A stretch of DNA of 35,995 nt from Clostridia bacterium (lineage in GTDB: Bacteria; Bacillota; Clostridia; Lachnospirales; Anaerotignaceae), in assembly GCA_022651385.1 (NCBI GenBank), contig JALCQR010000016.1:1-35995 (forward strand). The letters run 5' to 3'. The first letter of the stretch is position 1, and every line of letters begins with the position of its first letter. Of the stretch, positions 1 through 6,990 are shown piece after piece. The notes under the pieces were generated by a model, which saw only the letters and a list, made by a program, of their open reading frames with translations, was not told the origin of the DNA and did not search any database. Made by a program: the position numbers and the translations under genes.

Positions 1-125
1 AGGGCAGTTGATGAAATGCCGTATTCCGATTTAATTTGGGAATATGTTTTTCCGGAATGATACAGATTCACAATAGTTTTTTTAAATTCCGGTGTGTATG
101 TGTTGTTTGACTTTTTTGTGGACAT
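1..125 (-). CDS. IS3-family transposase OrfA, N-terminal fragment
   Basis: Translation from the ATG at 125 to 123 gives a protein starting MSTKKSNNTYTPEFKKTIVN and continuing LYHSGKTYSQIKSEYGISST. This is the typical N-terminal helix-turn-helix region of IS3-family OrfA proteins (the TPEFK..IV.LY..GK pattern). OrfA binds the element's ends and, by programmed frameshifting with OrfB, makes the transposase. About 41 codons are visible before the window ends. A ribosome binding site AAAGGAGA sits 7 bases before the ATG. Family assignment is firm; the subgroup is not determined. Confidence 0.8.
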   Translation of the reverse strand, partial: MSTKKSNNTYTPEFKKTIVNLYHSGKTYSQIKSEYGISSTA

Positions 126-171
126 AATACACTCTCCTTTACTTGTCTAATATTATAATATCACTTGTCCA
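1..171 (-). mobile_element. IS3-family insertion sequence, partial (one end)
   Basis: This is the upstream end of an insertion sequence whose transposase gene runs leftwards out of the window. Read on the minus strand, the probable terminus is TGGACAAGTG (171 back to 162), followed by a short A+T-rich leader, the ribosome binding site AAAGGAGA and the orfA start. The right boundary at about 171 is inferred, because cas4-like protein sequence resumes immediately after it. The other end and any target duplication lie outside the window. The element differs in sequence from the one at the right edge of the window. Confidence 0.75.
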
Positions 172-542
172 CTTATTTAGTATATATCCAAAGAGAAACA
201 AAGCATATTAATATAGATAATGTCATAAATATAGATTTTATTAAGGAAAACAAGGTACTTAACGAAGTAAAGAAAAGCAGAAAGATTGAAGAAGCCGGAA
301 TATGGCAGTTAAAATATTATATATGGTATCTGGAAAAACGAGGTGCAGCCGGAATAACAGGCAAAATTGATTATCCTCTTCTCAAAAAAAGCATTGAAAT
401 TAAACTTGATGAAAACGATAGACAGGAGTTAGCAAAAAAACTTAAAGAAATAGAAAAAATCGGGGATAGTGAACTTCCGCCAAAGGAAAGTAAAAAGGCA
501 ATTTGCAAAAAGTGTGCATATTTTGATTTGTGCAATATTTGA
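172..542 (+). pseudogene. cas4: cas4, 5' end removed by IS insertion
   Basis: The reading frame to the TGA at 540-542 encodes the C-terminal two thirds of a Cas4 nuclease. It has the core acidic/lysine motif (INIDFI, then NEVKKSRKIEEAGIWQLKYY), the YPLLKK segment, and a C-terminal cysteine cluster CKKCAYFDLC that would ligate the Fe-S cluster. Family members are about 165 residues and start with a conserved Cys (CKRKLWL-like) and a GxxxH motif; both are missing here because the IS at 1-171 replaces them. A TTG at 165 inside the IS terminus keeps the frame open but has no ribosome binding site and cannot restore the lost residues. Cas4 normally trims prespacers and checks the PAM with Cas1-Cas2, so this copy is expected to be inactive or unexpressed. 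Confidence 0.85.
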
Positions 543-557
543 AGGGTGGTAGACTAT

Positions 558-1550
558 TTGAAGAAGAGTTTTTATTTATATAATTCAGGACAGCTTAAGA
601 GAAAGGACAATACAATAAGATTTATAAATGAAGACGGAAAACAAAGAGATTTGCCAATTGAGCAGGTATCTGATTTATATGTAATGACAGAAATGGATTT
701 AAACACAAATTTTTTATATTTAATGGGGCAAAATGGCGTGGCGGTTCATTTTTTTAATTACTATAACTTTTATATAGGAAGTTTTTATCCAAGGGAACAG
801 TTTCTTGCAGGAAATTTAACAGTGAAACAATCAGAATTTTATATTGACAGCAATAAACGTCTGCAAATAGCCATTAAGTTTATTAAAGCGGCATCATCAA
901 ATATTTACAGAAATTTGAGGTATTACAACGGCAGAGGAAAAGACTTGTCTTATCAAATGGAACGTATACAGGATATAAAAAAGCATTTGGAGATGAGCAA
1001 AAGTATAAAAGAACTTATGGGATACGAAGGAAATATCAGAAAAGAGTATTATGATGCATGGAATATAATAATTTCACAGGATATAGATTTTGAAAAAAGA
1101 GTAATGCATCCGCCTGATAACATGATAAACAGTCTCATATCATTTGTAAATTCAATTATATATACAAGAACATTGTCTGAAATTTATAAAACACAGCTTA
1201 ATCCTACTATAAGTTATCTTCATGAGCCTGGCGTAAGAAGGTTTTCTCTTTGTCTTGATATATCTGAAATTTTTAAGCCCTTAATTGGAGACAGAGTTAT
1301 ATTTTCAATGCTGAACAGAAAACAGATTACGGAAAAGAGCTTTACAAAAGAACTGAATTTTCTTCATTTAAATAAAAAGGCTTCTATGGCAATAGTAAAT
1401 GAAATTGATAAAAAGCTCAAGCAAACAATATTTCATAAGGATTTAGAAAAGAATGTAACATATGAATATCTTATAAGGCTTGAAGCCTATAAGCTAATAA
1501 AGCACATTTTGGGCGAAAAGGAATATGAGGGATTTGAGATATGGTGGTGA
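558..1550 (+). CDS. cas1: CRISPR-associated endonuclease Cas1, type I-B
   Basis: Cas1 is the integrase of CRISPR adaptation: with Cas2 it inserts new spacers at the leader-proximal repeat. The protein (about 330 residues) opens MKKSFYLYNSGQLKRKDNTI, the usual start of type I-B Cas1. The metal-binding triad is visible: Glu in GYEGNIRKEYY (about residue 157), His in YLHEPGVRRF (about 222) and Asp in LCLDISEIFKP (about 234). I chose TTG 558 because GGGTGG lies about 7 bases upstream and the protein then matches the family start; GTG 546 in the same frame would add VDYL and lacks a good ribosome binding site. It follows the broken cas4 by 15 bases and precedes cas2 by 12, so the three form one operon. 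The gene looks intact. Confidence 0.93.
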   Translation: MKKSFYLYNSGQLKRKDNTIRFINEDGKQRDLPIEQVSDLYVMTEMDLNTNFLYLMGQNGVAVHFFNYYNFYIGSFYPREQFLAGNLTVKQSEFYIDSNKRLQIAIKFIKAASSNIYRNLRYYNGRGKDLSYQMERIQDIKKHLEMSKSIKELMGYEGNIRKEYYDAWNIIISQDIDFEKRVMHPPDNMINSLISFVNSIIYTRTLSEIYKTQLNPTISYLHEPGVRRFSLCLDISEIFKPLIGDRVIFSMLNRKQITEKSFTKELNFLHLNKKASMAIVNEIDKKLKQTIFHKDLEKNVTYEYLIRLEAYKLIKHILGEKEYEGFEIWW

Positions 1551-1562
1551 GGTGCAGAAAAT

Positions 1563-1841
1563 ATGTATGTAGTTCTTGTTTATGATATATGCATGGATGA
1601 TAAAGGGGCTAAGGTTTCAAGAAATATATTTAAGATTTGCAAAAAATATTTAAGTCATATACAGAATTCTGTTTTTGAGGGTGAACTATCAAAAGTTCAA
1701 ATAAAAGAGCTTAATTTAGAGCTTTCAAAATACATAAGAAAAGATAAAGATTCTGTCATTTTGTTTAAAAGCAGAGATGAAAGATGGCTTGAAAAAGAGT
1801 TTTGGGGGAAGGATGATGATTTAACAAGTATTTTTTTATAA
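1563..1841 (+). CDS. cas2: CRISPR-associated protein Cas2
   Basis: Cas2 is the small dimeric partner that holds two Cas1 dimers during spacer integration. The 92-residue product begins MYVVLVYDICMDDKGAKVSR, with the beta-strand plus YD motif (Asp at about residue 8) that defines the family. It also has the ferredoxin-like pattern, including HIQNSVFEGEL and VILFKSRDERWLEKEFWG. Length is normal. The ATG at 1563 follows a GGTGAGGTG stretch that overlaps the end of cas1, consistent with translational coupling. The CRISPR array starts 180 bases downstream on the same strand. Confidence 0.93.
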   Translation: MYVVLVYDICMDDKGAKVSRNIFKICKKYLSHIQNSVFEGELSKVQIKELNLELSKYIRKDKDSVILFKSRDERWLEKEFWGKDDDLTSIFL

Positions 1842-2021
1842 AATATATTGTCGACCTAAGATTACGTAAAAAGGCATGTACTTTGACAATTAAAAAATTT
1901 GAATAAAATAGGGAATTGTCGAAAACGAAAACTATATTTTCAAATTGCAATAAAAATTTTTAATTAGGTTGACAAAATAGATTTTCTTAAGCCTTGATTT
2001 TATTACCTTGTGTGCATACGG
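1842..2021 (+). promoter_or_regulatory. Probable CRISPR leader
   Basis: This 180-base A+T-rich gap separates cas2 from the first repeat and is the natural leader by position. It holds a TTGACA at 1969-1974 that could be a -35 box for the array, but I see no convincing -10 at 17 bases. It also contains a perfect match to the Spo0A-box core TGTCGAA at 1917-1923, a short motif that may be chance. The leader side is supported by repeat orientation, since the repeats end TGGAATGTAAAT as in C. difficile arrays. Confidence 0.55.
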
Positions 2022-2576
2022 ATTTGAATTTGACCATAGTGGAATGTAAATATTAAAATACCGCTTAATGCACCGTAGGCGCAAGGATTTGAATTTGACC
2101 ATAGTGGAATGTAAATGCGGTTTAAAAGGCGTTATTAAAACCGTGGCGACATTGATTTGAATTTGACCATAGTGGAATGTAAATTATTTTTAATATGGAT
2201 ACAGACGATTTTAAAACATTTGAATTTGACCATAGTGGAATGTAAATCATGGCAGTTAATGACATTCAATAGCCTATTGGCAATTTGAATTTGACCATAG
2301 TGGAATGTAAATGATGATATGAATAATGTAAAATCTGTTGATATTACATTTGAATTTGACCATAGTGGAATGTAAATTAAACACGGCGTTTACTCTTATG
2401 CTTGGGATACCATTTGAATTTGACCATAGTGGAATGTAAATTTTCGCACAATTGAGCAGATGAACTCATTTAACGCCCCGATTTGAATTTGACCATAGTG
2501 GAATGTAAATATGTATATTAAATATATAAGCGATTACGACTGTTGGATTTGAATTTGACCATAGTGGAATGTAAAT
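2022..2576 (+). CRISPR. Type I-B CRISPR array, 9 repeats and 8 spacers
   Basis: Nine identical 30-base repeats start at 2022, 2087, 2155, 2218, 2283, 2348, 2412, 2481 and 2547. Each begins ATTTGAATTTGACC and ends TGGAATGTAAAT. The eight spacers are 35, 38, 33, 35, 35, 34, 39 and 36 bases long. The last repeat is not degenerate, so repeat decay does not show which end is the trailer. The 3' end of the repeat equals that of the C. difficile type I-B repeat as I remember it, which would make the crRNA handle ATGTAAAT and the array transcribed left to right from the cas2 side. Spacer 7 matches a gene in this window. I found no convincing match in the window for the other seven. Spacer 8 has an open frame (MYIKYISDYDCW) but its source is unknown. 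Confidence 0.98.
2442..2480 (+). other. CRISPR spacer 7, self-targeting
   Basis: This is the longest spacer (39 bases). Its reverse complement equals the + strand at 5088-5125 over 38 consecutive bases; only the final spacer base (G; the genome would need T) differs. Read as codons, the spacer encodes FRTIEQMNSFNAP, the same residues as the chromosomal CYTH gene, and the mismatch is a synonymous Pro codon change (CCG against CCT). A 38-base exact match cannot be chance. Confidence 0.97.
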
Positions 2577-2779
2577 ATTAGGATTAGAAAGAAATAAGGA
2601 ACTTAATATTAAATGTCTTAAAGTTTTATAGATGCAGAAATTATTATGATTATAGAATCAACTTATATATCGATGATATATCGTTTATAGAATATTAATA
2701 TAGCTTTTTTTAATATACTTTTAAAGGTATACCGTTATTAGTAAGCTGCATAAGTGTGTTAAGGCGGTATATAAAAATT

Positions 2780-2800
2780 GGCAAGCTATAATAGCCTGCC
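2780..2800. terminator. Probable bidirectional terminator between CRISPR array and recombinase
   Basis: GGCAAGC (2780-2786) can pair with GCCTGCC (2794-2800) around a 7-base loop, with one A-C mismatch. On the + strand it is followed by TTTTCTTTAT. On the minus strand the same hairpin is followed by an AATTTTTAT tract, just past the stop of the recombinase. The preceding 2577-2779 is A+T-rich array trailer in which I see no gene. Confidence 0.5.
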
Positions 2801-2806
2801 TTTTCT

Positions 2807-3783
2807 TTATCTCATTCTTGCCAAAGGACTGAACTTCTGATAGTTTTCTCTGATATCATCATCTGTCAGGTCAAGGTATGCTTGTTCAGTCACAGTAACG
2901 CTGCTGTGGCCAAGTATCTGTGAGAGGGTATATATATTGCCTCCGTTCATTAGAAAGCGTTTTGCAAAGTTATTACGTAACGTATGGGGTGATACATTTT
3001 CAAGACCTATTCTTGTACAATATTTTCTGAAATTCTTTTCATAAACCATATTTTGAATCGGGTTTCCTTTTTGCGTCGGAAACAGATAATCTGAACTTGT
3101 ATAAATGTCTTTGTATTTAAGCCACCTTTTTATAATTACATTCATTTCGTTAGAGAAAAAAACATACCTGTCCTTTTTGCTTTTAGTATTGTCGGCATAT
3201 AGAAGAATACAGCGTTTTATCAAATCTATATCTTCCGATTTTATTAAAAGACATTCTGATATTCTCATTCCAGTATCTATCAATAGGTTTGTTATAACAA
3301 AATCCCTGTACTCGTGGAACAAAGACAAGTTAAATGAGCGTAAGAGCATTTTAAATTGGCCGTCTGTAATAAATTCTTTTTTTGTTCTTTTATGAGACAG
3401 ATATTTTATTTTAGAGGCGGGATTAGTTTTTGTTATCTGATATTCTACACAATAAGATGAGAATGCTTTTAAGTTTCTTATGTAATTATTTATTGTGCAA
3501 GTGGATACTTTTTTACCGAAGTCTGTTCTGTTATCAGGCTTATTTTGCATTTTAGAGTTTTCGTCATATACTACGGTGTATTTTCCTCTTTCTTTTATAG
3601 ACTTTATATATTCCATAATGGTTTTATTAGTAACTTTGGAATTTTTGTTATTCCTTTTTCCATACAAAACTTTTCAAACAGCTTTAAACTTTGCTCATAA
3701 CTTTTAATTGTCTTTTTAGACAATCCCTTGGTGTTACAGTAAATTAAATAATCTTCTATCTGCATAAACATTTCAGAAAACAT
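2807..3783 (-). pseudogene. Tyrosine recombinase (phage integrase/XerCD-like), frameshifted
   Basis: Two minus-strand frames together encode a tyrosine recombinase of roughly 320 residues. The N-terminal piece (3783 to 3604) has the SAM-like core-binding start (QIEDYLIYCNTKGLSKKTIK, then SYEQSLKLFEKFC). The C-terminal piece, read to 2807, carries the catalytic set: Arg in DTGMRISECL, Lys in KSKKDRY, HTLR in SPHTLRNNFA, His in ILGHSS and the nucleophile Tyr in EQAYLDL. The frames join if one A is added to the run of five A's in the codons for ITK/NSK near 3645. The start at 3783 is preferred because AGGAGG lies 8 bases before it; an earlier in-frame ATG at 3804 would have that site inside the gene. 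The gene is probably inactive unless the A-run slips. No other phage genes are nearby. Confidence 0.8.
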
Positions 3784-3899
3784 TAAAAAAACCTCCTGAT
3801 TCATGGATAATTACTACCCAATAAATCAAAAGGTTTATAGACTTTGATAAAATATATTTATTGCCTCAGTGGGCTTAAAATCTGCAATTAAGGCTGTAA

Positions 3900-3917
3900 A
3901 CATATGAAATCATATGT
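3900..3917. repeat. Short inverted repeat ACATATGA/TCATATGT
   Basis: An 8-base inverted repeat with a 2-base centre lies in the 150-base gap between spo0A (ending at 3955) and the recombinase (starting at 3783), both on the minus strand. There is no T-run beside it, so it is not an obvious terminator. It could be a protein site. Confidence 0.35.
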
Positions 3918-3954
3918 GTTGGTTAAATACTTGAAGCCTTGATTTTACAAGCTT

Positions 3955-4752
3955 TTAGCCTGCTTTTTGTTCAAGTCTTAATCTGTCGGCTATAAGAGCA
4001 ATAAATTCGCTGTTTGTAGGTTTGCCCTTATGGTTATTGATTGTATAGCCGAAAAGCTCATCAATGGCGTCGATTTTGCCCCTGTTCCATGCAACTTCAA
4101 TTGCATGGCGGATAGCACGTTCTACGCGACTTGGCGTTGTATTGCATTTCTTGGCAATAGACGGATAAAGCTCCTTTGTGATGTAATTTAAAACGTCCAT
4201 GTTGTTTACACTCATAATTATTGCTTCACGCATGTAGTGGTAGCCTCTGATATGTGCCGGAACTCCGATTTCATGAAGTATGTTTGTAACTTTTGCTTCG
4301 AGGTCATATTCAGGATTGAATTTTTTAACCTCGTTTCGCTGTGTAAATACGCCGCTTGTTACTGTAGGAATACTGCTGCGGAATTGACGTATACGATTTA
4401 CAAGAGACTCCATGTCAAATGGCTTTACTATGTAATAATCTGCTCCGAGCTCAAATGCTCTTTGCGACAGTTTTTCTTGCCCGAGAGATGAAAGAATTAT
4501 ACATACAGGACGTTTTTCGATATTGCTTTGATTCAATTTATCAAGAAGTCCAAGACCGTCGAGACGAGGCATAATAGCATCTATTATAGCTATGTCGGGC
4601 TTTGTTTCACAAATGCGTGAAAAAGCATCTGTGCCGTCGAATGATACTGAAACCACTTCGATATCATCTTTGGAATTCAGGTAATTTTTTACCATATCGC
4701 AAAAATCTTTATTATCATCTGCTACTGATACTTTTATCTTATTTTCATTCAA
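3955..4752 (-). CDS. spo0A: Sporulation master regulator Spo0A
   Basis: Spo0A is the phosphorylation-activated transcription factor that commits the cell to sporulation. The 265-residue product has an N-terminal receiver domain with the acidic pair in VADDNKDF (residues 12-13), phosphoacceptor Asp58 in [13 protein letters not shown] and the Lys in YYIVKPFDM. The C-terminal DNA-binding domain shows the diagnostic [20 protein letters not shown] and IDELFGYTI motifs. The length is normal for clostridial Spo0A. The ATG at 4752 follows a GGAGGGG site. It stands alone between the recombinase and the CYTH gene rather than behind spoIVB, the usual clostridial neighbour. Function is certain; which kinases feed it cannot be seen. 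Confidence 0.97.
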   Translation of the reverse strand: MNENKIKVSVADDNKDFCDMVKNYLNSKDDIEVVSVSFDGTDAFSRICETKPDIAIIDAIMPRLDGLGLLDKLNQSNIEKRPVCIILSSLGQEKLSQRAFELGADYYIVKPFDMESLVNRIRQFRSSIPTVTSGVFTQRNEVKKFNPEYDLEAKVTNILHEIGVPAHIRGYHYMREAIIMSVNNMDVLNYITKELYPSIAKKCNTTPSRVERAIRHAIEVAWNRGKIDAIDELFGYTINNHKGKPTNSEFIALIADRLRLEQKAG

Positions 4753-4860
4753 AATAAACCCCTCCGTTTTGCTTGATTTTTGATAATTTGTAACTTATGA
4801 GCTGATTATAGAAGATTTATTTGTAATTTTCAACGGTTTTTTATCTTTAAAAAACAAACG

Positions 4861-4945
4861 TTTTCGTCATAATTTACAATTAATTTTAAAATTTTAATGT
4901 TTTTTTCATCGAAAACAATCGTAACAGTAACAATGATGACGAAAA
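4861..4945. promoter_or_regulatory. Candidate Spo0A boxes upstream of spo0A
   Basis: The 253-base A+T-rich gap upstream of spo0A holds TGACGAAAA twice in opposite orientation: on the minus strand at 4861-4869 and on the + strand at 4937-4945. TCATCGAAAA lies between them at 4906-4915. Each differs from the Spo0A-box core TGTCGAA by one or two bases. spo0A is known to be autoregulated in several Firmicutes, so these are reasonable but unproven sites. No gene is visible in 4753-5005. Confidence 0.3.
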
Positions 4946-5005
4946 AATGTTGATAAAAATTTATAATTTTTGTATTTAAAGCATCACTTTGGGGATGATA
5001 AGGGG

Positions 5006-5464
5006 TTATGTCTTAGGAATTCCGTCAATTGAAAGAGCTGTATTTTTAAACCTTTTGTCTAAAGACACATCTTTACCAAACCATAAAGGGGCGTTAAATG
5101 AGTTCATCTGCTCAATTGTGCGAAATTCAACCTCTGTTGTAATTAATCCCTCAAGAAAGCCGTGATATATGTCAACTTCCGCTGTCAAATTATTTTCAAT
5201 GGGGATATAATATCGAGTTTTGATAACCTGTGGCGTTTCGGCTTTTGACAAAAGATGTATATATTGTTTTTCCGTAATTTCAAGCTCAAATTCCTCATGC
5301 GATATTTTTCCGCTGCCTTTCATGGTCAGGGTATATGTATTGTCCAATTTGCGTATGCGTATTGTGGGAGTAATTGAAATATAGCACTGACTTATTTCGC
5401 TTTTTTTATATTCACTTATTTCAAAGGGTATTTTTTCGGTATGGTATTTTTTTTCTATTTCCAT
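5006..5464 (-). CDS. CYTH-domain protein (triphosphate tunnel metalloenzyme family)
   Basis: The 152-residue protein has the CYTH signature ExExK at its very N terminus (MEIEKKY). It then alternates charged residues as expected for the eight-strand tunnel: RIRKLDNTYTLTMKGSG, EEFELEIT, IKTRYYIP, AEVDIYHGFLEGLITTEVEF, and FGKDVSLDKRFKN. CYTH proteins bind triphosphates with divalent metals; bacterial members are often inorganic triphosphatases or adenylate cyclases of unknown role. The short single-domain form here fits the bacterial triphosphatase-like branch, with substrate unknown. It is transcribed leftwards, divergently from the DJ-1 gene. A ribosome binding site AAAAGGAG precedes the ATG. 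Codons for residues 114-126 are the target of CRISPR spacer 7; the gene itself is intact. Confidence 0.85.
   Translation of the reverse strand: MEIEKKYHTEKIPFEISEYKKSEISQCYISITPTIRIRKLDNTYTLTMKGSGKISHEEFELEITEKQYIHLLSKAETPQVIKTRYYIPIENNLTAEVDIYHGFLEGLITTEVEFRTIEQMNSFNAPLWFGKDVSLDKRFKNTALSIDGIPKT
5088..5125 (-). other. Chromosomal protospacer matching CRISPR spacer 7
   Basis: 38 consecutive bases are identical to spacer 7 when read on the minus (coding) strand. The 5' flank on the spacer-like strand is TTGAA, so the position where a C. difficile-type CCW PAM would sit reads GAA. The 3' flank reads TTTATGG. Reading the + strand, CCATAAA precedes the other end, putting a CCA 4 bases outside the match. 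The protospacer lies fully within the CYTH gene. Confidence 0.96.
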
Positions 5465-5488
5465 TTTGGACTCCTTTTTAATAATTGA

Positions 5489-5517
5489 TTGTTTTGAAAC
5501 GGCTTTTTGTATATAAT
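5489..5517 (+). promoter_or_regulatory. Probable sigma-A promoter of the DJ-1 gene
   Basis: TTGTTT (5489-5494), a 17-base spacer and a perfect TATAAT (5512-5517) lie 25 bases upstream of the DJ-1/PfpI start, in the short divergent gap with the CYTH gene. Confidence 0.55.
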
Positions 5518-5542
5518 ATAACAGAGATTGGAGGAATTTAAA

Positions 5543-6091
5543 ATGATAAAAGTAGCTATATTTTTAGCGGATGGATTTGAAGAGGTTGAAGCATTAACTC
5601 AGGCAGATCTTCTAAGACGTGCCGGGATAAGTGTTTTTATGGTAGCTATTAAGAATGAAAAGATTGTGAAAGGTGCCCATGGTATAAAAACAGAGGCGGA
5701 TATGGTTTTTAACAGTTCATTTCTTGAAAGAATGGATGCTTTAATTCTTCCGGGAGGACCTGGCACGTCTAATTTGGAAGCTCATAGCGAGCTTAAAAAG
5801 CTGATTTTAGAATTTGATTCAGAAAGAAAAATCATAGCTGCTATTTGTGCCGCTCCTATGATTTTGGGAAAACTTGGCATACTTAAAAACAAAAAAGCCT
5901 GCTGTTATCCGGGATATGAGAAATACCTTGAAGGAAGTATAGTTGAAAACGGCAAAGTATCTCACGACGGGCATATAATTACATCAAGGGGAGTGGGAAC
6001 TGCTGTTTATTTTGCTCTTGAAATAATTAAAGCGCTTACTGATGATAAGACAGCAGCTAAAGTCAAAGAAAGTATAGTGTGTTTTGACTGA
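5543..6091 (+). CDS. DJ-1/PfpI family protein
   Basis: The 182-residue product starts MIKVAIFLADGFEEVEALTQ, the standard DJ-1/ThiJ N terminus with the conserved Glu in DGFEEVEA. The reactive cysteine sits in the nucleophile elbow IAAICAAPMIL at about residue 100, followed by the HIITSRGVGTAVYFALEI segment. Relatives include DJ-1 deglycase/chaperone-like proteins and YajL-type enzymes; the exact activity is unknown. The ATG at 5543 is chosen because GGAGGA lies 7 bases upstream; an in-frame TTG at 5528 would overlap that site. It is probably co-transcribed with the next gene, 29 bases downstream. Confidence 0.9.
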   Translation: MIKVAIFLADGFEEVEALTQADLLRRAGISVFMVAIKNEKIVKGAHGIKTEADMVFNSSFLERMDALILPGGPGTSNLEAHSELKKLILEFDSERKIIAAICAAPMILGKLGILKNKKACCYPGYEKYLEGSIVENGKVSHDGHIITSRGVGTAVYFALEIIKALTDDKTAAKVKESIVCFD

Positions 6092-6120
6092 AAAATACTT
6101 TTTTCAGGGATGTGGTATAA

Positions 6121-6642
6121 GTGAACAATATTCAGAAATATTTTCGTTATAGGCAGGCTCTTATAGACCAATATTTAAAAGGCGATATGACAAAAAGCGA
6201 GTATCTTCAGAAAAATTATGAAGCTGTTATAAATAATGATATTGGGCCTTTTAGGTATATAGACACAGTTGAAAAGGGCCTTTATAATTATCAATACTAT
6301 AATGCATTGGCAAAAGAAATGAGAAAGGCAAGCACATGTAAAATAGATTATGAGCTTAGAAAAGATTATCGCCATCAGTCAAATTATTACTATCACAAAA
6401 AAGATATGGCAACAAAGAAAGTGCTGAAAATGATAGATTATAAAGGTATTGAGGCATATTTTGTAAAGGTAAAAAGCAAGGTCTTAAAGGGCAGGCTTTT
6501 TGAGATAGTATGCAGCGATTATTATGGAATGATTCTTCATTCCACAAATTTGGACATACTTAAAAGACTCAGAGAAGAAGGTGTGTTTTCCGAAGGCAGC
6601 AGAGTATCGCTTATAGATGAATATGTAAACGAGAAATACTAA
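6121..6642 (+). CDS. Conserved clostridial hypothetical protein (DUF6648-like)
   Basis: The 173-residue protein starts at GTG 6121, with MNNIQKYFRYRQALIDQYLK then GDMTKSEYLQKNYEAVINND. It is rich in Tyr, Lys and Asp and has no signal peptide or membrane segment. The pattern YFRYRQALIDQYLKGDMTKSEYL with GLYNYQYYNALAKEMRK resembles a family of clostridial proteins that I believe is catalogued as DUF6648; I recall this from memory and have not searched. No enzymatic motif is visible. It follows the DJ-1 gene closely and shares its direction, so they may be one unit. Confidence 0.7.
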   Translation: MNNIQKYFRYRQALIDQYLKGDMTKSEYLQKNYEAVINNDIGPFRYIDTVEKGLYNYQYYNALAKEMRKASTCKIDYELRKDYRHQSNYYYHKKDMATKKVLKMIDYKGIEAYFVKVKSKVLKGRLFEIVCSDYYGMILHSTNLDILKRLREEGVFSEGSRVSLIDEYVNEKY

Positions 6643-6735
6643 AATAATAGCGTTTTTTTGCTTAAAAATTTTATTGTCATTGAAGGCTCGTTAATAGTCC
6701 GGATTTTAAACGGCGGCCTCACAAATACATATAAT

Positions 6736-6990
6736 AAGCCTCAGAAAATATGAGGTTTCAGATTGTCGAAGAAGTTATTTTTGTATAAGCGGAAGGGTTT
6801 GGGAAACAAAGAGTTTCCCAGTTTAATCCGCAGACGGAATTTATTTCCGTCGAGGAAAACAGTGAGTTTCAAGGCATTTGTGCCGCTGGAACTCATCTGT
6901 TTATACATACAGTACTTGTCAAAATCATGATTTTGACAAAAGGCTGTTGATTTTATCGACAGCCTCAAGCCTCAGAAAAACATGAGGCTT
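6736..6990. repeat. Intergenic element of six consecutive hairpins
   Basis: The 348-base gap 6643-6990 has no gene but is unusually structured. Hairpins in order: AAGCCTCA/TGAGGTTT (6736-6758); TGGGAAAC/GTTTCCCA (6800-6820); GACGGAA/TTCCGTC (6833-6851); a 24-base perfect palindrome whose left half is TTGTCAAAATCA (6916-6939); GGCTGTTGAT/ATCGACAGCC (6942-6964); and AAGCCTCA/TGAGGCTT (6967-6990). The first and last share AAGCCTCAGAAAA and so bracket the element. The last is followed by TTTTATTTTT and would act as a terminator for + strand transcripts. Short pieces recur elsewhere: TTGTCGAAGAAGTTATT (6763-6779) at 33908-33924, and AGGGTTTGGGA (6794-6804) inverted at 17617-17627. Confidence 0.7.

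Noticed and set aside
165-171. TTG in the IS end as a functional start of cas4
   Set aside because: There is no ribosome binding site, and the essential N-terminal Cys and GxxxH motifs are still missing, so it is treated as a truncated pseudogene.
1969-2021. A complete sigma-A promoter for the CRISPR array at TTGACA 1969
   Set aside because: No acceptable -10 box is found 16-18 bases downstream, so only the -35-like element is noted.
2807-3783. Prophage or integrative element anchored by the recombinase
   Set aside because: No other phage, conjugation or att-like sequences are visible around it; only the recombinase remnant can be supported.
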